A stretch of DNA of 64,000 nt from contig NC_058508.1 of assembly GCF_020382885.2 (NCBI RefSeq), positions 4,332,055 through 4,396,054 on the forward strand, read 5' to 3'. This stretch comes from Scatophagus argus (Eukaryota > Chordata > Actinopteri > Scatophagidae). Position numbers and translations under genes: made by a program. Below are positions 49,444-63,300 of this stretch, piece by piece. How positions within the stretch are numbered: position 1 is the first letter of the stretch; each line of letters begins with the position of its first letter. Below the pieces are notes generated by a model. It did no database searches. It was not told the DNA's origin and saw nothing but the letters and a program-made list of their open reading frames with translations.

Positions 49444-52400
49444 GAAGGAGCTGGGGGGGCGGGGGGCAAGGACGGATAGAAAGATTGATGAACAGGTTGA
49501 GGACAGATAGCCTAATGTAAGGCAGTGCAGCGATACTTTGGAACAGTACTGTTGTCTGGCGTCTCTATTGGTTTATAATTAATCACATTTCCTGTTTGTC
49601 CCACAGAACAAAGAGCTTCTGCGATTAAACAGATCGTTTCAATCCTTTGAGTTTTGAGACACAGGCATTAACTGACCTGTAGTGTCTCACCTGAAGGCAG
49701 CACTTAGCCTACGGGGTATTTTCACCGCAACAAAGCTGGTAAAATCAGGTTTACTGGCCAGACTCTCAGCCTCATTATTTGATGTGATTGGATCTGATTA
49801 GATTCTCAAGACAGAGAGGCCACTTTTCGGTATCCCACACCAGGATGTGACGATAAAAAGCTTTAAGGCGGAGATATGATTACCGTCTTGCAAGAACAGT
49901 GTAACTGACAACACAGACGAAGAGAGCTATGTTTTGCCAGCGGGGTTGGTGATGTGACATTAACAGGCTGTGAGAAAGAGATAGCCATCACTTGTATCTG
50001 TTGCCTCAGGTCTAGAGACATGCATCAGCCTGACCTGTATCTTGTTTCAGTGAGATAAGAAATGGTGGGAAGTAATTTTCTCTCTTTTGATAAACATGAA
50101 CGAGTTTAGAAACGCCAGACAACACAGATTTACAAATTAAAGGGGGATATTATTAAAGATACAGTATATTGATGCGGTGATATTGTGTGATAGTATCCTG
50201 GCATTTTTGCTATAGAGAAATGTCAGGGTAATGATAAACAAGAACCACCATGCATGAGGTTACTTCATATGTTGTTGCACATAGTCACCTGCTTATTGCC
50301 AACTCCACTTTACCTTATTCCTGTAGTCCTGCCCTAGCTTATTGCACTCACCAACACTGGCGGCAAGGTCCACTGTTGAAACTTTAAAAGCATTAAATAG
50401 AGCAAAGATGAGTACGAGATCTAGTCTGCAAACTTGCCAGACCGTGAAATTTAATTTAATTGTACTGTAGTGGATTAATTCATTATCATCTCACATAAAG
50501 TACTGTACTTTTGAGGGAACATTTGAGTTTATCCAGCCTAATCCGATATGAATTGGGAGATCACTATTTATTTTTTAAAGTAAGAAACTTTAATCCCTTG
50601 GGCACAGATGAATATTCATTAAACAAGCCCTTCTGTAAGCTGTTTACATTGACAAAAACATGGGAAAATGCAATACAGACCCCTCCAGGGCATATTTTAC
50701 ATGGGAATTATTTCATTCCTGCCTGTTCCCCTGCACTTTCTCCTGCAGTCCATATTGGTGCTGTCCTGAATGACCACAGGACATTGTTTACTGAAAGAAA
50801 GAAAGAAAGAAAGCGAACTAGAAAGAAAGAACGAAAGAAAGAAAGATTGCAGTTTTAAAATCCTGCACTCATAGTCTGTGCTTCATACTGTATGAATGAT
50901 GGTGAATGGTGGAGCTGGATCATGGAGGACATGGTCAGAGAGTAGATCATGTGATCTATTTCAACCAGTGGCTACACACGTTAGAATGAGAGAAAAGGTG
51001 ATTATGTTCCAGGTGCGTATGGGCGGGGGCTGACACTACAAGCGTAGATGTGACTTTTCATCCAAAACAACACTTTGATGTTGCTGTTGGCGCTCGGCTC
51101 AAGAGACCTTCTCTGCTGTTTAAAGTGTCCTACCCACCCTTACTCCTCTCTCCTCTTTCCTTGGCTCATTACTCTCCACAACAACAAACTAAAATGACAC
51201 AGATTCTCTCTCTTCCTCTCTCCATCTGCCCCAGTCTGGTCTACACTGGTCATGTCCTGTTTGGTGTGGTCCAGTCCAGTCCAGTTGTCCCATATTTAGA
51301 GATTTTCTGGTCTGCTGACACGATGGCTTACTTATCCACTGAGTTGTTTGACATGCATGTGTGCTTCTATAGGTTTCCTAGCATGCTGCTTTGTGTTGGG
51401 CACACCGCACAACATGTTAGAAGAGGCTGAGTGGTCGCTTTGCTGAACTGCTGAACTGCTGAAAGCTAGACTCAGTGATGTGACGTCCATGCAATTTGGC
51501 ACAAAATCTCTAAAATGAAGGAAATGCGTGAAAGGCTAGTTGTACCTTCTCTTATGCTACACATACACTGATACAGGCAAGTCCAGACATTGGACCATCA
51601 TCAGGATGTCTGCTATTCTTGGCTCCATGGTGCTTAGGGGCCTAAGAAAACTCTCCAATAGTTTCCTCTTTAAAAAACCAGTCGTGACCTAAGTGGGCTT
51701 CAAAAAAAGATATACTGACTTTTAATCCTAACTGTGGGTCAAGCTCCAAAAATGGTTGATCCTACCTTTCTCGTAACGCAAATGGATTTCGGGCATCGCT
51801 CTTTTAAACCCACCAACACCCAATTTGTATCTTTGTAGTGATGACCAGTGAGCAGTGATGACCCTGATGACCTCATACAGCTGAGCATAACGTAAAAAAC
51901 CAGCCATGTGTGTCAAAAGATTCCTTTCCTTGATGACATCACATCACTAAGTCTAACTGTAGCCAATAAACTACCCACAATTTTAGAAAAGCTCTGCCTT
52001 CTTAAACAGGGGCAGAGATATTGTGCCATATCGTTCTAAAGACTCTTTATTTCATACAACAAAACACAAAGAAACATGAGCCAACTCAAAGTCTCTGCCT
52101 GCCGAACAAGAAAGACTATAGAGGAATCGTAAATAAGCTTTTTCACATTGTTGCTACATTATGTCAGAGATATAGACTATGAAAGAACTTTGTTCAGGTG
52201 TCAAAGAAGTGAATCAGTGAGTCAAAATTGTGATTTTTAATACACAGTGAAGTTTTATGTGTCACTTTGCAAATTGTAAGCCAAAATTGGAGTCATCCAA
52301 AGCTGGAGCATTCAGATTCATTCTGTAAATCAGTATATAATTTCCAAAAAAGTATAACTGGCCTGCTATTTCATATGACAAAACAACAGTGCTGTGTTTA

Positions 52401-52905
52401 TTTAAAAGACATGTGGAACTGAATTTTAAAAGCAGAATATCATGTCTGTTTCCAGACTGGGTGTCTCCCTGATGCAGGTGATGTTTTAACTCTTGTTGTG
52501 TTTTGTGTTCAGATGATTGGGCTGCAGTAGGTATAATGCTGTAAAAATAATGTAGCCTTGATGCAGAGTCAGACCTCATGAGACATATATGCACATGAAG
52601 AATGAATCCATGGCAAACAAGCTTGTTTACACGTCCTTCTTCCTAGCTGTTTCTGATGGGTTAAACAGTATACGTATATAAGTAGCATTTCTCTGAATGG
52701 CATTCCCGGGTTTACTGTTGTATAATCATCATTTTCTTAATTAGTTGTATCGATCTCAATTATTTGGTTTGGGAGGAATTATATGAAAACAGCTTAAAGA
52801 TAAAGAAGGACAACTGAGTACAAGCATGACACATCCTCTTTTCCATTTGGTGAACCCGAAAGAACTGAAGAAGTCGTGGTAATAAAAAATAAATTTATGT
52901 TTTTG
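49444..52905 (+). other. cdk5r1: cdk5r1 3' UTR, probable, and following sequence
   Basis: Long non-coding stretch after the stop. AATAAA occurs at 51965-51970 and 52881-52886, giving UTR lengths of about 2.5 or 3.4 kb; vertebrate p35 transcripts are known for long 3' UTRs. It contains the GAAA repeat at 50792. No other coding exon is visible. Confidence 0.45.
50792..50846. repeat. (GAAA)n microsatellite
   Basis: About 13 GAAA units with small interruptions (GCGAACTA, GAAC). Confidence 0.95.
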
Positions 52906-55900
52906 TACAATACAGTGGTTCAACTATCATCCAGATTCGGTAGAGGAACGATAGACTTTAATGTTTTAATGTATTGACTTTAAAGTCAAAAAGGGTTGTA
53001 ACTGCTGTAAAGCTTTAAGCTCAATTGAATGTTTGCAAAGCTCCACCAGTAACTGTTTAGTAACTGTTGCTACTGTCAAACTTTCTGTTCACACAAGCCC
53101 AAATTTACAATGATTAATGATGATCAGGTGATTTATGGTTACGATTTCACACAGAGATAGACAAAATATTTGCTGGTCAGCTTTTTATTTCCAGTTGGCA
53201 ATGGTCAATTTTGGCTGGCAACTGGTGGGTTTTAGTTAGCTAATTAAGCTAATGTTAGCTTGATAAGTTACATGCTGTCTGACTGGCTATTGTTTCTAGG
53301 TAACCCATTATGTAAAAGGGCTCTAGAATATGCAATTGATGGCTACATATTCAATATCACACTAAACTTAATAGTTTGCATCCTTGCCAGATGATGCAGA
53401 AAATACAAAAATAAAAAGTATTGTTCTAGTATTGCCCCGTGGATCCAGTCCTAATATTGTAACTATGTTAAGCAAAAATGTAAGATGTGTTTTTTTCACT
53501 CTTAATATGTTTGACAAAAGTAACACTGTGTAGTAACAATGGCTAAAGCTAGCTGTGCCATGCGAAAAGCAGTCAGTGGATGCTCGTTTGTAAAATGCTC
53601 TTAGATTAAATTCTTTGCGTCCACAATGGCACAATACTGCACAGAGGATGTGCTATTCGTTAATATGCCTATGTAACTTGCAGCCCCACAAACTAAAATA
53701 CTGTGCGTGCTCCTTGGCCCTGGAGTTAAGGCTGGGTTACTGATGTTGCCAGTAAGCTAATTAGTTAGTCAGTCATGCTAATGAGTGCAGTTTACCTTAA
53801 TAAATAAACACATTCTTAAACCCTGTTCTTACACTTTTGAACTCCTGAAATGTCAAGTATCTCTCGACATTACTCTGTATATTGCTAAAACAAATCCAAG
53901 GCTGTGTCCAGTTACAGTCACTGAGCTGATTAAACAATCACTGCTGCAGGGGTTAATTCTGCTATTACTGTTAAATGTTAAACAGGACGCCCATCCTTAA
54001 AAACACCCCCACCCCCTCCGCCCAACACACACATACTCAGAGTGTTGAGTATTCAATATCACATGGATGTCAGATGACAGCTTTTGACAGACGAAAGGAG
54101 GTATGATGCATTTCTCTGTGAAACAAAGGAACGGGTGAGCAAAAATCCCCAGAGATTCCTCAAAGTTTTTGCCTCCGCCTGCTCCGGTCCATCCAACTCT
54201 GCAGGGACATTATAAAAGAAACAAGGAACGAGGATGGAAAACTTGTCCTCTGAATGAACCTTTGTCTAGAATTAGAGAGAGGTATGGGTTGACTACGCCC
54301 CCTCCTCCAATACATGCTCTCACCGTTGATCAATTCATAACTATGTGCCATATTTTATCTTGCAACACGTACAAGACAAAAAGTCGTGTAACATATGAAG
54401 CTTATGATAATGATGATGAAGTTATTATGGTTTTCCTTCTTTTCATTTGTGAATCATATTGTGTAAACAAGAATCTTTGTTGAACAAAAGTCAAGGCTAC
54501 TAGTGTTACTAGAGTGCTGATGCTGCAGTCTGTTACTATGTGGATGTATGAATATGTATGTGAGAAATAAGAATAATTTGATCAACTGTTACAGGTACTT
54601 TATATAAAAATCTTTACAAGCATGGTTTTCTTTGTTTATTTCTCATGTCATGTGGTTTCATAGATATGTTATGTTAGGTGAGGCTGCTGTAGATTAGATT
54701 TAGTACAGGGATGAAGTGGCATTTGGGGAGTCTTGAGATCTCCTGTCCAGGAAAGAAACCCATAATAGGCAATGCAATTATCGCTTGCTGGCTTTCAGTG
54801 TCTAAGTGGGTGTAGTGTGTGTAGATGACTCACCAAGAGTAGAGATGTCTGCCTTTTTTCCAGTATAACAAAAACTAGATGGCATCGAGCTTGTGGTGCT
54901 CAAAGAACCAAAAAATACATTTGAAAATGATCAGAAATCATTACTATCACGCTGCTCAAGATCCACAGACCTTATTGTAAGCAGTTTCATGATATTTTCT
55001 TTCAGCATCACCATACAGAAGGAACAGGGCATTTGTTCATGAATGAGGGGCAAGCTAACTAGACTTGCTAACATTACGGCTCAGATGAGGAGGACAGCAT
55101 TAATGTTTACATCCCACCCTGTCACAAGCACAAGCCTCTTGTCCATGAGTAGATTCACATTTCCTTCTGCACAGTGATATGGTAATAGTTCCTAAAAAAT
55201 AGTTCCTACATGATGGTTGCTCACAACATGGTTTCATAGACATAGACATAGAACCAAAAAATAGCCTTTTGAAGACCACAAGCAAAGTAACTTTTTGTTC
55301 AATCATCTTTCGGCAGACATCACTACAATCAATATCTCCAGAAGTCTGCAAGCCACACTGGAACAATCTAGATGGATAAATAGCACTTCAGGTAAAAGGA
55401 AAAGTAATATTTAGTGTATAAGAAAATGAAGCAATCAACTGTGCCTTTTTGAGCTTATTTGATTTAATAGAAGTGTTCAGTTTATGTATAAACAAATATT
55501 TAACACAACATCTTAAAACAGAACCAATGATGTTGAGTCATACAGGAAGTGTTGGAAAGTGGTAGTGGAACAGTGACTTTAGTCGGGCACATTGTCACGG
55601 TGGTTTCTTAAATACTAACTCAGGGGGTCTTCTCGCACTGAATCATCATTGTCAATGGCTGCATCAGTAGCTTTTATCAGTGAAGTTCCCTCCACTTCAC
55701 CTTCGACTCAAATATTGTCATCTCAGCTGTGATATACAGTGTGTTACTGTAGAGTAGCTTCTGGGATTTACCTCATTTACTTTCGGGAAAATAACATTTT
55801 GTGTCTTTACTCCAACTTCCCATAAGTGGATGAAAATTACATTTCCTACTGAACACCATGGGAACTTTTCATCCTTCCAGTTTTCCATAAAACATTTACT

Positions 55901-56800
55901 ACTAATCATATCTCCATTATCTTTAGCATCACCAGTCTAAATTGCCTTTACACAGCAGATGATGTGATGTAAAACCAAGAATGATGCATTTTTGTTCATT
56001 TCAGAGACAAATCCTATGCTAAATTGATAACTGTTTTACATATATACAGTTGGTATCAATGTATGAAAGAAAGTAAAGAGACAGACTCTTCCTACTTGTT
56101 TATTAATTGATTGTTTCTACTTATTGAATCATTAATGGCATACTGTTGATAATTTTACATTTTATATACAGTGCGTCTATATCGATCAGATTCTAACAGC
56201 AATTCCCACAGCCTATCAGTAACTAAATCCAGGACTATAGTTCAGAACTGCAGACAGACAGACTGAGTGGGTTGCACTGCATTTTACTTGCTCTTATTGT
56301 GTACTATATGGTGTTTGTTAATTTTCCATTGGTTACTTCATATTCCATCAGCGTGCTGATTTCTCATGTCTCAGCAGGATTCTATTACTGCTGTACAGGG
56401 CCCGTCAGATGGCTACAGGGGAGTCAGTGGTGCTGAAGCGCGGTAACGGTGATATTTACCAAAATAAAATGTGTTCTACAAAAGCATATGGCGTAAATAA
56501 TAAACATATATGATAAGGGGAAGCAGAACCTCAAAAGAAATGAGATTTTTTGGTTTCTGCCGTGGAATTAAAGACAGTTCAGGTGTATCAACATATTCGC
56601 ATTTACAGTCGCCAATGAAGAACGAGGCAGCCCAATTAAATGCGTTTACACGTGCCAGGTTTGCATCATTACCAGTCGACATTTGAGACACAGTACTGCC
56701 ACAGTGAGCCGTATGTCTTCCGTGTTTTGCCCACTGTTATCAGTCTGCCACGTGAGTGTTTTCGCACAGCAGAGGTTCACTGTGAGGCGCAAACACTAGT
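52906..56800. other. Intergenic region right of cdk5r1
   Basis: AT-rich unique sequence. No exons with splice framing, RNA genes or nameable transposons are seen. The only visible words are TTAGCTAATTAAGCTAATGTTAGC near 53235-53265 and short AT runs. Confidence 0.6.
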
Positions 56801-56850
56801 GATCCTCCTCAGCCGCACGCGAGCTAATCGGCACGCTTCCGCTTGAATCA

Positions 56851-56884
56851 GCCAATCAGAGCAAGGTGCGCTGCAGCTTATAAA
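56851..56884 (+). promoter_or_regulatory. CCAAT/TATA promoter of right-edge gene
   Basis: GCCAATCAGA (CCAAT at 56852-56856) is followed 23 bp later by TTATAAA (TATAAA at 56879-56884). A start codon in good context follows at 56968. The spacing fits transcription starting near 56910. Confidence 0.55.
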
Positions 56885-56967
56885 CCCATCTGCTGCCGAG
56901 CCTCTCCGCTCACTGTTCTATGAATCATTGACCCGAGCTGCATCCCTGATCTACCACAACCGTGAAG

Positions 56968-56979
56968 ATGGCGGCCCGG
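56968..56979 (+). CDS. Probable first coding exon (MAAR), gene continues off window
   Basis: ATGGCGGCCCGG followed immediately by the donor GTAAGAAA gives a 4-codon, phase 0 first exon. The context GTGAAGATGGCGGCC fits both a strong Kozak start and the YY1 site AAnATGGCGGC. The upstream CCAAT/TATA pair supports a promoter. No second exon can be identified in the remaining 7 kb, so the product is unknown. One candidate is nsf (N-ethylmaleimide-sensitive factor), since vertebrate NSF proteins begin MA(G/A)R; other MAAR-starting proteins exist. The call rests on promoter, start and donor signals. Confidence 0.4.
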
Positions 56980-57686
56980 GTAAGAAATACTGATATTATA
57001 AGACAGTATATGTACAGTACCTTCGTGTTTCTGTCTGGGAAATGAGAGAAAACCTACACAGGGCGTAAAATGTCGGGCGAGCGTTTTGAAGCAGCTACCT
57101 TTATCGCCTGGATGTCACCGCTACACGGGAATACGGTGTTTATTTCACATGATGTTGCAGCCTTATAACCCTGGCATGTGCCAGAGAGCATCATTTCCGC
57201 AAAGATCTCATTTTAGCTCCAGCAGCAGAGCCCCCTGAGTCTGCTGACTGCTGCCTTCTTTGGGAGTAACTGGTTAATCCTGGTCTCAGCTTGCCCTTGA
57301 GCCGACGCGGCTGCGTATAAAGCGGTCACTGAGCAGCCTTTGAGAGCTATGCATCTAAACTGAACAGAGTGCACGGCTCACCGTGTACAGCCAGCCATGG
57401 CAGCATGCATTTGATAGCGTTGGTCTAAAGAGTGAGGTTGAATGTGGCTGCTTTAGCCTCCAGTCTGCACTGTGTTTGCGTGGGTAAGCGCTGTTTGCGC
57501 TGTGGAGCAGCACAGCAGTGCACGGCCGGCTGGTGGTCTGTGTGCATGTTTATTTCAGTGTTTGTGGAGAACCTGTCGATGTGTGGGGAGGATTATGTCA
57601 GGTAACCAGTCACATCACAGGCCATATAGAGGGAGCAGATGTGGTTTCACTTAGCAGACTAGGCTAAGGTCCCCTCTTTAGTCCTA

Positions 57687-57728
57687 ACCCCCCCCCACAC
57701 ACACACACACACCACCACCACCACCACC
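57687..57728. repeat. (C)n(CA)n(CCA)n compound microsatellite
   Basis: C-run, then CA units, then CCA/ACC trinucleotides. Confidence 0.95.
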
Positions 57729-59859
57729 TCAATGACTTCCTTTGCTTAATTCATTTTGGTTTGATTTGCTGCATCTTAAAAGTACCATCCAGCTAGTAAT
57801 AAAATAAAGACAATTGGATGAGCCCTGCAACAGCATTTGCTGCAGCGTGTACATTTATATTCCTGGTGTAAGCAGGTTTTCAATAAATGTAGAACACGCA
57901 ATCACAGATGGAAAAATAGATTGCTCCTTCAAATCCTATCTTTCCATCAAATTATAAAAAAGCATATAAAAACAATCCCGACTTCAAAGATTACGATTTG
58001 AATAAATTCAATTTATTCAGTTTAAATTCAGTAATTAACACATTATGTCACTGCATGTACAAAGGAGTAAAGACATCAGTTTTGCCTGTACCAGGCTCTT
58101 GTGGCATCTGAGATCATGAACTATACACTACGTACTCAATATGTGTCCTGGTGTTCAACATACTTTTGTGTGAATAAACAGTAGTATGTATGTTCATCAT
58201 GTATTGCATCACTTCCTGATAGTACGCATTTCACATACTTCTTAAGTTTTTGGACATCCCGTTTTAGCATACCTTATAGTGTGGAAGTTCATACTCATCC
58301 TATATTTCTTGACTTTAAGCAGTAACTTCCTGGAGTCTAAACTGGTTGCCTGGCAACTGTTTAGAAACAATAGTCAGGCACATAAACATTTCATAAAACT
58401 GTGAATTGTCACTTTGGCGCTCTAGCTTTACATTTGTCATACAGACCATACAGAGAGTGATATCTTCTCGTCTCTCTTCCAGATGGTGTCAGGTCAAAAT
58501 GTGGAACGATCCCTTTAAAATGAGGCATTGTATCGTTTTGCCTTTATCCAGTTATTCCTCTCACAACCCTTCATAGCGGTTTATGTTGTGAGCTCTAGAG
58601 GGGGGTCTCACCTCACCTCTTATCTGCTCTTATTTGAGTGGTTGTTTTTTTACAGTCCATCATAGTGCAGAGTCATGATGCAAGGTGCTAATAGCTGTAG
58701 CATTACGCAGCAATTGTCTCATTGTGCTCATGTCACACTACGGGGAGAGTGAATGTAAATCATGCACACATATGCATGAAGCTGCTGTGCCTTTGCACTT
58801 CAGAAGTGGGCTTATTCATAACCTCTCAGCAGGTGTGAAGGTCTTTATCAGCACAGCCATTAATTTCACCCATTCACTGTTTGAGCTGGAAGACGACATA
58901 TGAAAAACAGCCCATGCAGAAGTGACTCTTGGGGGTTAATACATGCCATTAGGTGGGTGCCTTGAGCTGCTTGTGTGCTAGAGATCACATTCACTCTGTT
59001 GGTGAAGTGCTCTGCTAATAGCTCAAATAGTTTTTCCACTGCAATATTTCTGTTGCAAAAAACAAGCAGAAATATTCACAAAGCTGGAGGGAAGTCCATT
59101 TTTACTGCAGAGCCCAGACAGTTTAACCACTGCTGTGTCTTAACAATCTGACCACTGGCTGACTTGTGGATGAGGCACAGCACCAGAAGGAGCTCAGCTA
59201 ACAGTGTTTTGGATGGCTGAACGCTTCCGTTTGCCAGTTTTTTACATGAGGAATGGATCTGTGCCTTAATTCTTTATGCAATTAGTAAATGAAACCTCAA
59301 TGGCGCTACTTTCATATTAAAAGAAAACCTTGAGGGTGGCTGTAAGGTTGTTAGAGAGTACAAGCCATATCCTTTGGACAGAGAAATATATGTGAATGTG
59401 TCTGACATTGAGAAACTGAATATTATCACATTATATTATTATTATTATTTATTATTTTTAATATATTCTACTGAACCATAATATAGGAGAATACTGGATT
59501 ATTGCTCAGCCCTAATATTACAAACATCATACAGCATACAAATAACCTTCTGCATTGCTGTACAGTCTTTCCTGACTCCACAGTTGACTTAAATGAGGCT
59601 GACAGCTACAGGATTGAGGAACATTTTATGCAAATGCATACAAAAATTGCAGCGTTCATGCACGATATGGTGCATTGAAGGTGTAATTGAATCTGCATCA
59701 CGGAATATGGAATATATATGTATAAATATGTGTGTGTGTACCTGAAAAGAGGACATGGAATCATCCTTTTGGTCTTCCAGCATGAGTCATATGTGTCCAT
59801 CGGCATGTTGTTTGACGTTTGGTGCTTCTGGCACACATACACTCACACTTAGACATACA

Positions 59860-59882
59860 CGCACACACACACACACACACAG
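59860..59882. repeat. (CA)n microsatellite
   Basis: About 10 CA units. Confidence 0.93.
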
Positions 59883-60323
59883 TCATATCCCTTTCACCCC
59901 CACTTGCCCAGCAGACCATGTACTGCTGTTGGGCGTACTGCAGCTTGTCAGAGAGAGTCAGGACAAAACAAACAGCTCCACAGATCGACACCATGACACC
60001 AACATCCCTTTCACGTGAGAAAATTTTGCCTTAAACACACAATATATGAAATAATGTGGTATGGAAAACTGAAGTTTTAAAGGTTAATGATTGTTGAGGT
60101 TTGAAAAATTTCTATCATCTCATCAAATTAGCCCAATGGTGCCCAACTGCTCACTTCTCTCAGTTTTCATTTCCAAAGCAGGTGATAGCCTTTTCAAACA
60201 GTCAAATGCATTCATGAATTTTTCATGGCTCTTATAATTATACTGAAAGCTTTCAGCAGGAAAAGAAGGTGTGTGTAGTCTGTGTGCTGACAAGCTGTAT
60301 CTGACTCTATATGTGCTCATTTC

Positions 60324-60324
<1 letters not shown>

Positions 60325-60373
<49 letters not shown>

Positions 60374-60376
60374 GGG
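60325..60376. repeat. (GT)n(GGGT)n microsatellite
   Basis: About 20 GT units running into GGTGGGTGGGG. Confidence 0.95.
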
Positions 60377-63300
60377 TGAGGGGGATCCACTGCTGCTGCC
60401 AAAATAAGAAACACTGCAGCTTGCTTATTCTGATGCTGATGCTGGCCCCAGGCTGCTGAGCTATTTCCTGATTTATGTGTGAAGCCGTCACTGACTGTCT
60501 ACCTTGTGGAAAGATGCAGAGATACAGGGTACACGCAGCTGTTCCCTGTAACCCATCACAAATAGTGTCTCCAATTAATTCATTTTTGCTTTTGATGATA
60601 AATTACAACAGCTGTTTGAGTCATTTGTCAAAAAAAACACTGTTCTAAGTTTCTCCACTGCCATAAAACAAATTTCTTTGGTCTTTTCGTGTCTATTACC
60701 AGTTTCAAAAATTAAACTCGAATGGCATTGTGTGCTCTTTAGCATATGTATAAAAGAGTAAAAATGGATGCATATAATTTTACTACTTAGAGTCAAACAA
60801 CAAAGTGACATTTAAAGAAAAGCCACCTGCAGTAACGTTAGTGCTAACATAGCAAATATGTTTATTTTGTACATTACATTAGACATGTTTGGTTGTAGTT
60901 TAAGAGGAAGCCTGTTACTTGCTCCAGTGAGAGTAAAAATTCTGCTGTTTTTCAACATCAGGCATGCTTAATGGCTAACATTAGCCTAATGCTAGCTGGC
61001 ACTTTTTAGCAGTTATCACATTACAACAGTTAGCATAGTTAACCATTTGAAGCAAACAGGAAAGCAGCAAGATAGTAGAATGTTTGCTATTAAAAATAAT
61101 TATTCTGGACACATCAATGCCTAACATTTGCTGGTATTGCTAAGCTACCATTAGCTACTTACCAGAACTGCTAAAGAAAATTCAGTTTTGTTTACATGTG
61201 TTTTTGTTTTGTTTTTTACACTACAATATTTCCTTGTTCCTCCCACACGTCATACAGCACCTAGGACCAACAGAATCAATGAATTCAGTCAGTGGACCAA
61301 TTGGAGTTGACCTGACATTGGCCATGTTTCAAAGAATATGGCTTATCTGCTTCAGAGAGATAATGAGAAATTGGGCAGTTGAACACAGCGCGTGGTAGGA
61401 GAGGATCTGACTCTAAATAAATTTAACCCTCGATTAAAACATTTTGTCAGCATGCACATTGGGACTTTAGATTTAGATACTTATTTAATTTCATTGCTGG
61501 AAACAGAACTCTTGATTCAATACCTTTTTTTCTGTAATGACCGATTCTTTCAATTTCGCCTACATAGCAACCTTTTCGACTACGGTGTTGAATTAAGAAC
61601 TTTTCCTATCTCTTCCAAACTTTTTAAATGCTCAGTATCACTCTTATTACAGCATCATGTATACCATAGCAGCTTGAGAGGAAGTCTAAAGCTTGATCCC
61701 GATCCTGCTGTACTCATGGTTGCTCAATTATTAACTGGCAATCATTTGAAATGAATGACTAATGAGTTGCTGCAGCAGGTATATAGCGCAGACAGCCAAA
61801 ATCATTATTATAACATGCAGCATCTTTAAGATTAAGATGCCTGTGGGCACAGGGGGCTTGTGCAGTTTGGTGAGACGTAAATGGATTATTGATCTGGTGG
61901 ATTGACCTCAGGATTCACACAGGGATTTCCTGCCTTGGCTTTGTGCCCTGTAGTAAATACAGAAAATATTCCTCAGTTTAAGGTCAGAAAGCAGCAAAGC
62001 AGGTAAGTAAGACACTTGGACAAATCCCGCCTGGGTTTACCCAATCTCCACCACTTGGCTGTGCTGGAGATTGGCCTTCATAAAGACTAGATTAGAGTGC
62101 AGCATCTCAAGACTGAAGCATGTAACGTTACAAATGCCCAGGAATCACATGGCTGAGAAGATACTCACCCAAAACTTAACACACCACCTTCTTTATTCTG
62201 TTATTCCATGTAGCCATGATAGAGAGACTGTGTGGGGCTTGTTGGTTTTGGTCATTTCTCTCCTTTTAGACAAAAGCATTTCAACTGCTTTTTGCTGACA
62301 GACAGTTCTTCCTTTGGACAGAAATATTCTGCTTATTGCTTTACTAACAGTGACTGTAGTAGTAGAGTGTCAAAGGTAAATAGCTTAGCCTGAATTAGAC
62401 CTTAAGTAGAAAGTGGATGCTAATCACATTACCTTGTCTATTGGAAAATAACCAGTGAAACACTATTATGTTGACTCTGTATGCTTCATGTTGTGGATGT
62501 GAAGCCTCAGAATAATTCAGAAATGAAAATGTAGATTTCAAGGACATGTTCAGTAAGAAGATGTAGCACCAGACCACTGACAAATGGTTCCAGCTTGAAT
62601 CGAAATTCTTCTCATTGCTGTCAATGTTTATTTGGTCTCTCAGCAGTGCAGAGTAGGTCCTTTGTGTTTCAAGGACAACTTGATTGATCTAATTGTGTCA
62701 AAAATCAATAGGTAGAGTTGGAGCGATTTGGTTCTGACAGTCAGAGAAGGGGGAAAAAAAGGTCACAGACGTCTTCTTGTGTGATGGACCAAGTGAGTGG
62801 GCTGCAAAAGTTGGCACTTGCATGTCTTTCCTTCTCCATGGTCTCCTTCTCTCTCCTCTTTGATGAAATGAGCACTGTATATCTCTTATAATTTCCCTGT
62901 AGTTCCACCATATAACTGTTTGCCAAGAATCTGTTATTTGTTTCCCTGCTCTTGACTCTATTTTAGCACCCACACCCAATTTCAGAAGTAGCAGAGTGCA
63001 TCACAGTGTGCTACATTTGACAAACACACCCCTCCCTCCCAAGAGCAGGAATGCTTTAAGCTGTTTTTTTGTCTGATCCTGATCAATAAACTGCACCATA
63101 CCTGCCTGGACTTGTCATCTATTTTACCAACAGCAGCATCAACACATGCATTTTCCCTACCTCTCCATCTGTCTGTCAGTCGTCTGTTTAGTTTTACACA
63201 TTGGTGTATAGATCATGAACATACTGTACATGACTCCCAAATATTTACTCTCTTATTCACTCCTTTGATTAACCAGTTTTCTTTGGTTCCAGTGCAAATC

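Noticed and set aside
61392-61754. 120-codon open frame on +
   Set aside because: The sequence reads like AT-rich random translation, with no recognisable motif, start context or neighbours.
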